Positions 11,973-22,652 of a DNA stretch of 62,500 nt are shown here, one piece after another. The DNA lies in assembly GCF_000091045.1 (NCBI RefSeq), contig NC_006691.1, forward strand, positions 666,121 to 728,620, given 5' to 3'. The notes below the pieces were generated by a model, which did no database searches, was not told the DNA's origin, and saw only the letters and a program-made list of their open reading frames with translations. Numbering within the stretch: the stretch's first letter is position 1; every line of letters begins with the position of its first letter. Source of the stretch: Cryptococcus deneoformans JEC21 (Eukaryota > Basidiomycota > Tremellomycetes > Tremellales > Cryptococcaceae). A program made the translations under genes and the position numbers.

Positions 11973-13475
11973 TTAGTTCTTCTTCTTGCCCTTGGCCTTC
12001 ACCACCTTAAAGCCGGCATCGGTCGTCTGTTTTGGCTGAGTCTTCACCACATCGGCCAAACTAGAGATCTTCTTGCCACCAGCCGCCCCACCAGGCCTAG
12101 CCGCATCCGCCTTCCTCTTCGCCATGAACTCTTGAGCGAACCTTCTGCCATCAAGAGTTGAGCTGTTGGCGTAGACACTGTCGCTGATAATCTCCATTTG
12201 GTCTGCTCGAGAAGCGGCAGGAGGATCGATAGGGAAGGACAAGAGCACAGAAATGAAGTCATCAACATCACCTTTGAAACCGGTGAGGGCTTGCTTGGTC
12301 CATCGGACAAATTCGACTGAAGGGGCACCGTCATCGACAATGGATGTGGATGCAGAAGGGCCTGTAGCCTTTTTCACGGGTACTGGGGCGGCGGCAGGCT
12401 TCACAACGGGCGCAGGAGTAGGCTTAACGTTAACGGGGGTGGCGGCTCTCGGAACGCCAGAAGAACTGGCAACCCTGCCGCCGGCACCAACAGTAGTCCA
12501 TCCAGGTTGAATCTCCTCCCTCTTCACAGGTGCCGCAGCCAAATCAGCATAGCCCCTCCTGGTACTACCAGCGTTTGGGATTGCACTTGCACCCGCCCCA
12601 GCAGCCTGGCCCTGGGCAACACGGGCAGCTTGTGCAGCTCGAGTCTTGCGCTTCTCTTCCTCCTCCTGAATTTGCTTCAACGTCTTCTTAGGGGCCTCAC
12701 CAGCACCACCCCATGCAGCTACAGCAGGACCAGGGGTGGAAGGAGTAGCGGGAGAGTGAGAACGGACAGTTCCTTTGCCAGTCTGTGACGGCAAACCCCA
12801 AGACATGCTAGCGGGCAGGTCTTCTGAACTTGCGGAAACAAGCACTGGGGAAGCGGTCGCCGCACGTGCTTCCGCCAAGGCCACCCGGCGAGCTTCAGCA
12901 CGCCTGGCCTCGGCTTCTTGAATATCTCTCAAAGAGGGACTAGGAGCGGCACGTTCCTCATTTTTAATAGCCCAGGGAGCAATCTTAGGCTTAGAAGATG
13001 ACCTTTCAAGAGAAGGACTGGCAGAAGCATCTGCAGTGGGGCCTGGAGTGGATACATCCACAACCTTGGGAAGCTGAACAGGGGTGGGGATGATCTCAAA
13101 TTCTTCCCTGGAAGTAGGTTTGCTGGGTCTGATAGAAGCGGCCTGCGCAGGGGTGGGATCGACGGGATCTGTGAGAGAGGTCTCATCGCTAGGAGTCAGA
13201 GTCTTTTTCCAAGCGCTTGTTGTAGGCGCAGGAGCAGGCTTGAAAGCGGGGGTAGAGATAACAGGAGATTCGACAGGAGTAAGTTCTTCTACTTCATCCT
13301 CCTCTTCTTGATCGAGGTCGATAGCGAGTTGTTCCTTTACATCTTCAACAGTCTCAAGCTGGATGTCAGCCTCTGGTTCAGCAGATACTTTAATCTGTGC
13401 AGTTTCCTCAACCTGTTCAGATTGAGATCCCTCATCCACAGGCTCAGAGATAGGCACCGACTGCTCGACCTCCTG

Positions 13476-13508
<33 letters not shown>

Positions 13509-13755
13509 AGGCTGACTTTGCTCATACAATACTTGTTGAGGAAGTTGAGCTTGGTCCCACTGAACAGGGGCACTTTGAGATTGGGGCTGGTTTTGGGGTT
13601 GAGATTGGTAACCTATTTGTTGCGGGAAGCCTCCGGCCTGTTGCTGAAGACCATGCACTCCCCAAGGCTGAGGCTGACCATAGATATCTCCGGGGGCTGA
13701 CCTCATGCCCATCTGCTGGGGCGCACCAAAGTACCCCTGGTGCTGCTGCTGCTGC

Positions 13756-13787
<32 letters not shown>

Positions 13788-15624
13788 CATGTACTGTAAA
13801 GGGGCGGAGCCGATTGGTGAAGGCACACCAATGTTGCTAAATGGAGCAGGAGAAAGGGGAGACATGCCCATGCGAAGAGATGGTTGAGGAGCAAGAGCAT
13901 TCCACCCTTGCGTGGGAGAGGGAGCATACCCAGGAGAAGCCACCTGATCGAGAGGTTGATGGCCAAGCGGATAATTGTGGGAAAAGGCAGTATCGTAGCC
14001 GGGAATGTAGGGGGCAGCGCCTGGGACAGAAGGGAGGGGAGGCTGAGGGCTGACGCGCGGGTCTGAACCAATAGGAGACTGCATAGAGAGGTTGCGGAAG
14101 TTGTCCGGAAGACTGCTCATTGCATGCTGTTGAAGGGCAGCGATAGGGATTGGAAGATTGGGAGGCAGCTGTCGAGGTCGAATGGGCGAGAGGAAAGGCT
14201 GAACAGCGTTGCCCGTCGCTGCTTTGAGCTCGGACAATGGACGAAAGTCACTTTCAGACGCACGACGGAGAGGAAGATCGTCGGTAAAGTATGAGTGAGA
14301 GTACCAGTCGTGCATCTGAGTGCCAGTGAATGGTCCTTGCTCTTGACCATTGGGATCGCGATAGAACCACTCAACAGCACCAAGATCTTCCTTGGGTTCT
14401 TGGATGGGTACTTGAGGTGTCTGGGAAGTGGGAGTGGGAGCTGGGATCGAGTCAAGAACCGTTGCGTCACGATCAGGAATGGGCGTAGCTGAAGGTGTGG
14501 CAATCACAGAGGCTGACACGCCGGCCTGATTAGAGATCGGAACGTCAAGAGTCTAGAAGACACATTGACAACATGTTAGCCGACAATGACAATGAGACAT
14601 GAGAACCAACGTACCTTATCGCTCTCGCCAGCCGGCAGACCAGCAGCAATCCTCCATTTTCTCTGCCCCACTTCTTTCTGCTCCGAAGTTTCAACGGAAG
14701 GGCTCGAAGGGGCGGCCGAGTTGCCAAACCCAAGAACACCTTCGAAATTACCGGCAGGAGTCTTGGGGCCCGACCTCCAGGTCGCCGCTGAGGACCTCGA
14801 TTCTGCCCAAGTCAGCCAATAGTGACAACATTTCGGGCCAGAAACTCACCTCCGCCAACGTCCTCATTCCTTCTACTCATCCTTTTCGCCACACCGCCAA
14901 AGCCTCCACCCAATGCGCCGGGCGCCTTATGGTCAATACCACTAGGGCTCAAGACTCCACCGCCAAAAGAGCCCATTTTCCCCAACGATCCACTAAAGGC
15001 CCCGCCTTCCCCACGGGTAAATCCTGCATTGCGGCGAGTGGAAAGGCCATTCGTCGCATGCTCCCCCGGAGTATTCGTTTGGTTCAACTGTCGCCGCGTC
15101 GAAAGAGCGGGATGAACCGAGGTAGCAAGAATCTACCAAGCTCTGTATCAGCTACGACTGCACTTGGTCTATAAATTGATGCGCACCTTCTTCTCCGTGT
15201 CGGTCAAATCTCTCATCCCTACGGGCCGGTTCACACTCTGGCTAACCAACACACCGCCGCCTTCTGCCATCTCCACTAACTCAATAGGCCTTTCCTTGAA
15301 CTTGCTCTCGTCAAAGAGGGAAAGTATTTGCTCGCGACTATACCTGAATGGATGGACATTTACTATTCCTCCGTTCAGGTCCTGGTTGGGGAAATAGCCG
15401 TCTGTCGCAACATTGGGACTAGATGGGGTATGCGTTACGCGCGAGTAGCTCAAAGTAGGATGAGTTGTAGTCGTTGGAGACGCCGATCTAGGGTTCGCGG
15501 GCAAAGCCGGGAAGGGAGAAGATGTGGTAGACTTCCTAAGAGGAACTTCTGTTGTAGGAGTAGTAGTTGTCGAGCCGGAGGGCTTGATGGGTTTGGCCCA
15601 TTGGGGAGCGAAGTGCATGGACAT
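11973..15624 (-). CDS. GYF-domain protein (Smy2/Syh1/GIGYF family), poly-Q rich
   Basis: Adaptor that binds proline-rich peptides and is linked in other fungi to ER-Golgi traffic, mRNA decay and ribosome-associated quality control. Exon 1 (15624 to about 15188) contains FRYSREQILSLFDESKFKERP, which resembles the Y-x4-[M/L]-L eIF4E/4EHP-binding motif of GIGYF proteins. Two middle exons are Gly/Ser-rich. The large last exon holds the GYF domain (VEWFYRDPNGQEQGPF, MHDWYSHSYFTDDLPLRR), coded at about 14200-14400. After it come two poly-Gln tracts (coded at about 13740-13790 and 13473-13509), an Ala/Arg/Glu coiled-coil-like region, and a basic tail (KVVKAKGKKKN). Joins were checked: AAGAAG|GTGCGC, GGCGGAG|GTGAGT, GATAAG|GTACGT. 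About 1,160 residues. Divergent from the ketopantoate reductase gene with a 305-bp spacer. Confidence 0.88.
13738..13790 (-). repeat. Gln-coding CAG/CAA trinucleotide tract
   Basis: An imperfect run of (TGC/TTG)n on the plus strand encodes about 17 consecutive glutamines in the GYF protein. A second, purer (CTG)n run lies at 13473-13509. Confidence 0.85.
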
Positions 15625-15929
15625 TCTTGGGGAGAGTTAGCTGGAGGCGTCTGGGGGTATCTTCTGCTTACGTTGCGGGTGTTGGGAAATTGTTTTCTGG
15701 GCTGTAAGGTGACGAATGTTTTAGGTGAAATAATTTGCAGCTCGTACATGAACAAGTCAGACCTTGAAAGCAGAGGTAAATGCACCCGGCATTAGGCGGC
15801 GTTTTACTCTTACTGGACCACGTGGCATATTTCAAAAAAGTGTGGCATCGCAGGTCCAAGGTGGAGGTGGTGCATCTCCTCTTTCCATGGGACAAGAAGC
15901 AGTACTGATATTGTACTCGACCATATCTC
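15625..15929. promoter_or_regulatory. Divergent promoter GYF gene / ketopantoate reductase with a CCACGTGG box
   Basis: A 305-bp spacer between two start codons. It contains the 8-bp palindrome CCACGTGG at 15818-15825. No gene is visible inside. Confidence 0.45.
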
Positions 15930-17063
15930 ATGGGCCGGGTACATATCGTGAGTGAATATTGTATTCACGCTGTCAAATCTGGCACCTGACGTGCTCAGCT
16001 TGGCATTGGGTCCATTGGCACCCTTATTGCCCATCATCTTCGCTTGGCTCATCCCTCTCTCCCTCTCACTCTTCTGGTTCGTAATGCCTCCCTTTTCTCA
16101 GATCTGTCTGTCACGCGCAATGGAATAACTTCCAGATCTTCAAATTATGACTTCGAGTCCCCGAACTCCGAAGGATGCCACATAACATCTCTAATTGTGA
16201 CACTGAAAACGACTCAAACACTCTCAGCCATCCGGCCTCTGCTTCCCCGCTTGAGTCCCACTTCGGTCGTGACTCTGTTGCAAAATGGGATGGGTGTATA
16301 TGATGAGTTATGCGAGCATCTGTGGCCAGAGAATACCAACCGACCATTCTTCGTTTTAGGTACAACCCCGCATGGGGTCGCACCTGCTGGCGGTAAAGGC
16401 GTAATTGGACATCACACACCTAATGGTCATGGAGATATCAAATGGGGAGTAGTACCACATCCTAGAAAAGTCGCAGACCCCTTGGAAAAGTGGTTATTTG
16501 GTTCAAACTCAACAGTTATTGAATCGCCTTTGCAACTTCCAGCCGTACCGGAGGGTAGTGGAGACCTGACCAATCTTCATTTTACTCTCTCTGCTCTGCT
16601 TTCCACAACACCCCTCAACCCTATGCTCTTATCCTATCATCAATTGCGTCTGGCCCTATTGTTAAAACTGGCTGTGAATGCAGTTGTTAACCCACTTACC
16701 GCCGTTTTGGGAAGAGGGCAGTTGCGAAACGGCACTCTATCCACCTATAGCGGCGGCACAGCGCTGGTCGAGGCCGTGGTGGACGAAACATCTAGGGTCT
16801 TTCTGTCCTACCTACAAACCCAGTCCTTCTCCTCGGAGGAGCTGCAAGCGTTTCAACCACACGTCCTTCAGCAGCATCTTACGAACATCATCGCCTCTAC
16901 GGTTGATAATACATCTTCTATGGCTGTAGATATACGCGAGAAAAGACTTACAGAGGTGGACTATATCAATGGCTACGTTGTCAAGCTTGGTGAGAAAATG
17001 GGTTTGGAGACACCTGTTAATGAAATGCTGTATAATATGGTCAAATTTATAGAGTCTATATAA
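15930..17063 (+). CDS. PAN5: 2-dehydropantoate 2-reductase (ketopantoate reductase)
   Basis: Reduces ketopantoate to pantoate with NADPH in vitamin B5/CoA synthesis. Exon 1 is only 18 nt (MGRVHI). Intron 15948-15998 then joins in phase to LGIGSIGTLIAHHL, giving the GxGxxG dinucleotide motif at residues 8-13. Total about 360 residues, normal to slightly long for the family. Catalytic features are visible: LQNGMGV, the lysine in LLKLAVNAVVNPLTAVLGRG, and the C-terminal signature SSMAVDI, followed by LTEVDYINGYV. The tiny first exon is supported by the dinucleotide fold needing a strand before GxGxxG and by the absence of any other in-frame ATG after the upstream stop. The 3' end lies only 62 bp from the 3' end of APC10. 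Confidence 0.9.
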
Positions 17064-17125
17064 TGTCTAGATACATGATATACTAATACAACGACCAAAA
17101 CGACTACAGCTCTTAGACTTCGAGC

Positions 17126-18086
17126 TCAACGTATCCATTCGTGCATCTTGAATTCTGTGCTTGTGAATCCACTGAGACCGTCATGGCCCAGCTCAAGCAG
17201 TCTTCGACCACTTCCTATTTCATCCACCGCCTGCTGGGACATCGTGATTGAAGGAGAAGATACTTGAGTATTTTCTTTCGGGCTATTGGTGCATCAGTAT
17301 CATTAAACACAGCAAGTGAATAATCCATACCCAGGGGGACCAAACACCTTTAAACCTCTGACATGCGTATCCTTTCCATTCAAGTGGTTCGCAAAGATAA
17401 GAACCCTTAGAAAATGGCAAGGTATAGGGGGGCTAATTACATATTGTAAATTCTGCTACAGCTTATCAGCCCTCCTGCGAGACTCACCCCTCTTTTTCCA
17501 TGCGAGAGGCGGTGTGTTCCATAGGTCGCAAAGGGATCAAATGCCAGCCATCGGGTTTCGAAAATTCCATATATCGGACCTGCTATCAGATCAGCTCATT
17601 CATATATTATATGCAAGGCGAATGCTTACTTCTTGGAGATCATGCACTCCGGTACCACACCTTATACCGATTTTAGAAGGCGTGTAAGAATCATCTCGAG
17701 GATGTGACATGTGCACTGCAATAGCCTAGGTCATTATCTGATCAGCGTGGCTCTCATGTCAGATACGTTGGATAGTATTTACCGATATCATGACTTTTCG
17801 AGGGAAGGCCAGATCAATTGTATGAGGTTGCGCCCCTTCAGATCTACGAAAGGATGTCGACGACGGGATAGTCAACCAATCGTCTCTGGGGGATTGCCAA
17901 CACTCACTGCCAAAAGGTGCTATCATTACCGTCCCGCAAATTGTCGACGCCAAAGCCATATTTATGAGATGAAACACTCCACTGAGCAAGATGTGAAAGC
18001 TCAGGGCGTTCAAGAATTAAGAGCGAAGAGGGAAGACCTGATGTGTGTGAGGGAGGTGAAGGGGTATTCGGGGCGGGCGAAGACAT
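17126..18086 (-). CDS. APC10: Anaphase-promoting complex subunit Apc10/Doc1
   Basis: Substrate co-receptor of the APC/C ubiquitin ligase, recognising the D-box together with Cdc20/Cdh1. Six exons splice in phase: WSVSSHKYGFGVDNLRDGN and STFWQ, then SEGAQPHTIDLAFPRKVMI, then SHPRDDSYTPSKIGIRCGTG, then VRYMEFSKPDGWHLIPL, then FLRVLIFANHLNGKDTHVRG with LKVFGPP, and a last exon ending HEWIR. These make the DOC (beta-jellyroll) domain. The protein ends in Ile-Arg, the IR tail that docks Apc10 on the TPR subunit Apc3/Cdc27. About 230 residues, typical of the family. The start is taken at ATG 18086 (MSSPAPNTPS). None of the individual open frames is long, so simple ORF calling would miss this gene. 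Confidence 0.9.
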
Positions 18087-18591
18087 TGCGGCCGATCAGA
18101 TTGTCGATGTCGTTTGCAGCTGTTTCCACCTAAGGCCTTTTTTACAGTAGCGGATAACAGTAGTATGATGTATGCATATGTTGGCTATTCGGGTCAGTGA
18201 TGTACGGATCGTCGGTCGGCGGTGCGCGTTTGCTGACAAGGCCAGGGGCTCGACTAAAAATGGTGACGTCTGCAGATCAGGGGGGGCCGCCAAACCTAAA
18301 AGCTGCCATAGTCGAGTCCATGTTCGGATCTGGCAAAAGTTGCATATGCAGTATCCACTGCTCGCTGTCAATCTTATTCCATCTGAGGGTTCCCGAGGTT
18401 CCCAGAGACAAACCGGACATTCAGATGCAAATCTGCGATCCCAAAACCTTTGAAATTTATATCACTCCCTAAACACCAACGCCGTCAGAACACTCCTCAC
18501 CGCTCGACAGACACAGCCTCGACAAATATTAGACATTATTCCCTTCATTCGTTCTTTAACTACGCCGGCGCAAGAGCAGACCCCAAGATAG
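18087..18591. other. Divergent promoter APC10 / S2P protease
   Basis: 505 bp between two start codons; no gene seen. Short overlapping frames on both strands show no domain. Contains a G7 run near 18282. Confidence 0.5.
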
Positions 18592-20635
18592 ATGCTCTTC
18601 TCCCTTCTTACAGTCCCCACTTCTATATTACTTTTTCTCGCTTATATCCTCAATGAGGTGACCGTCACCCCCATTGCCAATTTTACGGTCCCTCTTCATC
18701 GTCCCACATCAACCTCCACATTCAACCTTCTACCTGCAGCTCCTATCAACGGCTCATGGAATGTCATTTGGCAGCCTCCATCCTTGTTGACACTTTGGAC
18801 TTCAGCTTTGAACGGCTTGCCCTCAAGTATTCTGACAGCTCTAAAGTTTAAAAACATCCAAAGGCTGAAGAGATTTTATGACTTCTCCATCGGTGCTTGT
18901 TTACTGGGCGTAGCCATAGGCGTAGGAGGAGCAGGGTGGATCACTTACAGTGTTTGGATGGACGTATGGAGAGAGCTAGAGGGGCATGTTCGGCTTTCCC
19001 CTGATATTGAAGGAGAGGTGGTAGAGGGTGTCGGCCAGGAGATCGTGCGACGGGCCTTTGCCCCTGTAATTGAGGTACCCACAGCAATTGGCGGGGCAAC
19101 GGGGGGTGGATTGAGACCTTTGGTAGGGCAGAAAGCTATCCAAATGTTGACAATGTAGCTGATCCAGACTTTTAGATACCAGGTTTAACTGTGCCTTGGT
19201 CCCATACCCCTAGTCTGATACTGGCATTGGTGGTGAATCAGCTCATTCACGAGCTCGGACATGCTCTTAGTGCTTCTCTGTAAGTTCGTCCCCTCCCACA
19301 TATGCAGCCAGGCTAACCGCTACCGCAGCGATGATATTCGGCCCTCTAAACTGAGCTTCAATTTACATTATTTTTTGCCTAGTATGACGGTTGAATTTCC
19401 TTCTGTTCAATCCCTTACCGCGTGCGTTCTGAAGAGCATTTTGTCCCCTAATAATGCTGATAATCTGGCGAAAGGAATGGCAAAATGAGGATTGCCTCCT
19501 CAGGTCCAGCTCATAACCTTATCATTTGGTTTATACTCTGGCTTCTTACCTTTAGTGGCTTTGGTCGAATATTCTGGAAGACTCAATCCACCGGAGGTGT
19601 TGTGGTGCAGGATGTGGATTGGGTACGTACTTTTTCTCCTGCTAATGTGGCGAACAATTAATTTAATGGTACAGACCTCCCCTCTTGCCAGACATCTTCA
19701 AGCGGATGATATCATAACCCATCTTAACGATATCGCCCTTTCGCCTACATCCTCTTCACCCTCCCCTGTCGACAAGTGGATTTGGTATCTTACTTCCTCG
19801 ATAGAAGATGACCCTGAAAGAGGTTGGTGCGTCACCAGATCCGATTTCCTAGCGCTTTCACCCACGCCCTGCGATTTCAAAACACAAAAAGGCCAAGGAG
19901 CAATCCCTTTCCGATCAGTCAACACTCGTGGCTATCCACAAGAGCCACTGGAGAGATGTATTCATCCGCATCCGATCCTCGACATCCCTTCTAAAGCTTG
20001 CCCATGTCCTGATGAAAACTGGCTATGCATTCGGCCCAAAGCAACCGATATTCTTAGAATAAGGGTTGGGGGCAGGAAAGAAAAGGTCGTTCTGTGGGAA
20101 GGAACCCGAGAGGAGGTTTTAAGGGTCGTGAATGTGGGCGTCCAAGTCGGAAGAATTTGGAGTGCGGGTATGCGTACTCTGGGGCTTATTTTTAGGTGAA
20201 ATTTCCCTTACATCTTAAATGATATTGATGATTGACCCTTCATACAGATACACACAAATAATCGCTTCCTCGCTCTTCCTCTTTAACCTCCTTCCTCTCC
20301 CCTCAACCGACGGCTCCCAACTTCTGGAGGCTTTGACTGAGTGGACGCCAACGGGGAAACCGGTGAAGCCTTTGACTGCAAAATCAATGCAAGCTACTTT
20401 GAATACGCCTGAAAGCCGAGAATTGACGGAAGCAGAAGGGTATGAATTGGCGAGCGATGAGGAAGCTGCTATAGGCTTGAAAGCCGATCAGTCAGGAAAT
20501 ACTGGGACACGACAGAAGCCAAAGGTAGCCAAGTGGAAGAAGTTTCTGAAAATAACTGTGCAAGTTTACATGGTCGCAGTTTGCGTTATGTGGGTCATCG
20601 GATGGGGTATGATCCTGCTCTTACAAAGCAGTTGA
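18592..20635 (+). CDS. STP1: Site-2 protease-type intramembrane zinc metalloprotease (Stp1-like)
   Basis: Membrane protease of the M50 family. In Cryptococcus the S2P homologue Stp1 releases the sterol/hypoxia transcription factor Sre1. Exon 1 encodes a hydrophobic N-terminal segment and a second TM. After an in-phase intron (donor GTAGGG near 19121) comes the zinc motif HELGH within NQLIHELGHALSASL. Then follow a luminal segment, MRIASSGPAHNLIIWFILWLL (core helix), a divergent PDZ-like/loop region (EDDPERGWCVTRSDF), and the third zinc ligand in LFNLLPLPSTDGSQLLEALTEW, followed by a final TM ending at 20635. About 590 residues. The exon between LTA and NGKMRIASS is joined by a 53-nt intron with a GCTGAT branch. 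Converges on the thioesterase gene 145 bp away. Confidence 0.9.
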
Positions 20636-20780
20636 GTGTTTCGCCACTTATTGGTTATATAAAAAGAAGAAATACTTGGGATATACATTTTGCCACGTTA
20701 ACGTGCATCTGCTGCATATGAATGATATACGATTTCATCTATCAAGTCTAATAAGATAACTCGCCAAAGCAACAAAGGTT

Positions 20781-22042
20781 TTAAAAGGCACTCATGCCGT
20801 CAACAACTTTTTCCATACTCTCAGCAGCCCTCTTGACCCAGCTGTCTTGAAATTCTTCGCCTTCAAACAGGCCGATGTCAGCGCCCAGTAACTCCGAGTT
20901 GGGCTCTTCCCTCCATCCTCCTCGAAGAAAAGCTCGGCCACCGTCTTTGGACATGAGCATGGCCCGGGCGCGAGCTTGATGCTCTTTGGAAGGGGATTGG
21001 AGAGATGTGTACAGAGAGATTCGCTAAAGAGGAAAATTAGACCTGATATCGGCCTGATACGTCAGCGAACTCACGGGAGGGATAGTGACTCGGTCGATCT
21101 TGAAGCAGTATTCGCTGACACTCAAGCAGCACGTTACGCCGCCATCTTCCCTTGGATTTTCCTTTCGCCTGGCCAGCCATGCACGCTTGATCTCTTCGAC
21201 CTTGTTTCCCAAGGGTGAGCCTTGCGCCGGAGTAACAGTGCCGGAGACGGAGGCACTGGAGTTAGGGCTAGCAGTGCGAGTGGGAGGGGCAGAGATAGTG
21301 GGCACGATGTGAGGAGCTGAGGATACGACACCAGCCGCCACTTTGTTTTTTGCAGCCCCTGCTTTGGACGTCTTCTTGGGATAAAGAATGAATTCACAAG
21401 CGAGATACATCCATTTCTCATCCCAACCCAAACAGTAGGCCTCCATTGTGTACTCTGATCCGATGGGTATCTCCTTGAAGAAGACGTAATGTGTGGCTCC
21501 AAGAGCCATATACGTTCCACGAGCAGTAAAAGAGGGTGAAAGGGCTTTAATACACCAATCCATCTTCAAAGCATCCGAATTCTTGGCATAGGACCTACGC
21601 TTGATAAGAACACATTTCGGTCACTAATATATCATGAACCCACGAGTTGCTCAAATGCATGTTGTAATCGCAGTCGTCGACCCCGGCAATCCTCTTATGT
21701 CGCACACGCAGACTTCTGATACCTCCATTTTTATCATTTTGGGCTTTCCAGTCAGCAAGGTACTTGGCTCGCCCCTTGTGCCATGCAAGGTAATATGCTT
21801 TGACGCCGTGCCACCATACACGGACATGCCAGACAAACGGCCATGAAGGGGAATGCGAAAGAAATAGAAGAAGAAGAATAAGCTTGACTGCAGATGCGTT
21901 AGTCTACTATAATAGAAGAGGACGTAGACGTACGAGGCTTGGGGATGAAGGGGAGTAGAGGAGCGGACGAGCTGGTGAAGCTGCCTATTAACGAGCGAAG
22001 GCCTGAGACCAAGCTTGTCGGTACCTGTGAAAGGAGTTCCAT
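20781..22042 (-). CDS. THEM6-type membrane-anchored hotdog thioesterase
   Basis: Acyl thioesterase-like protein of the hotdog fold (THEM6/4HBT_2 group); substrate unknown. The start at 22042 (MELLSQVP) leads into exon 1. An in-phase intron joins exon 2 with a hydrophobic anchor (KLILLLLFLSHSPSWPFVW), followed by VWWHGVKAYYLAWHKGRAKY. The hotdog signature follows: DDCDYNMHLSNS|SYAKNSDALKMDW, then GATHYVFFKEIPIGSEYTME and WDEKWMYLACEFI. A Ser/Pro-rich insert and an EEIKRAWLARRKENPREDGG stretch come before the end at 20781. The D-N-M-H-L-S-N-S-Y motif is the diagnostic loop of this group. About 350-370 residues. Divergent from the farnesyltransferase gene (610 bp). Confidence 0.82.
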
Positions 22043-22652
22043 CTGTGAGCAAGTTGGGAAAATGGAGAGAACTAGGGAGCAGTTTTCAAAGAAACTGTAT
22101 AAAGAGCAAATTAAAAGGAAAAAAGTTGGTGGGCATCGAAGAGGACAAGCGAGGGCGTTATCGCAATCGGGTACGGGGGTGGTCTCGGCGATTGACCACC
22201 GTGTTTTTACATAGTATGACTCACGGATATGCTTGAAGCGGTGGCATGAGTTCTTGGCATGGTTGATTTGTGGGTGCTAGACGAAAAGATGCATGGGCGT
22301 GGAGAGGCGGTGGGAACTTGTTGGAACAAGCAGTGAGATGAGGAATCTGTCCTTTGCTGCTGGGACCAATTTATCGACATACACGCCCGGGCAAGCGCCC
22401 GGGTAACAAGTGGCCGAGAGACGCAGCATGCCTAAGTACTAATCTGCAGTAAGAGAAGGCAGGCTGAGTAATCGACGTAGTCGAAGAACAGGGATGTGGA
22501 AGGCATGCGGTGTCTCCGGGCAGAGTGGAGGCTGGCCAGGAGAACAATAGGACATTGCAGCTCAAGCCCGGCGACGGCCATAATCACAATTCGGTACATA
22601 TATCAATACAGCTGCTACTCTCTTCTGGCACTCTGCCCAAGTAGCTAATATA
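22043..22652. other. Divergent promoter thioesterase / farnesyltransferase beta
   Basis: 610 bp with no supported gene. It includes the self-complementary segment cgcccgggcaagcgcccggg near 22383-22402. No TATA box placed at a useful distance was recognised. Confidence 0.45.

Noticed and set aside
17316..17687. 123-codon plus-strand frame
   Set aside because: Antisense to APC10 exons, which carry a clear DOC domain on the other strand.
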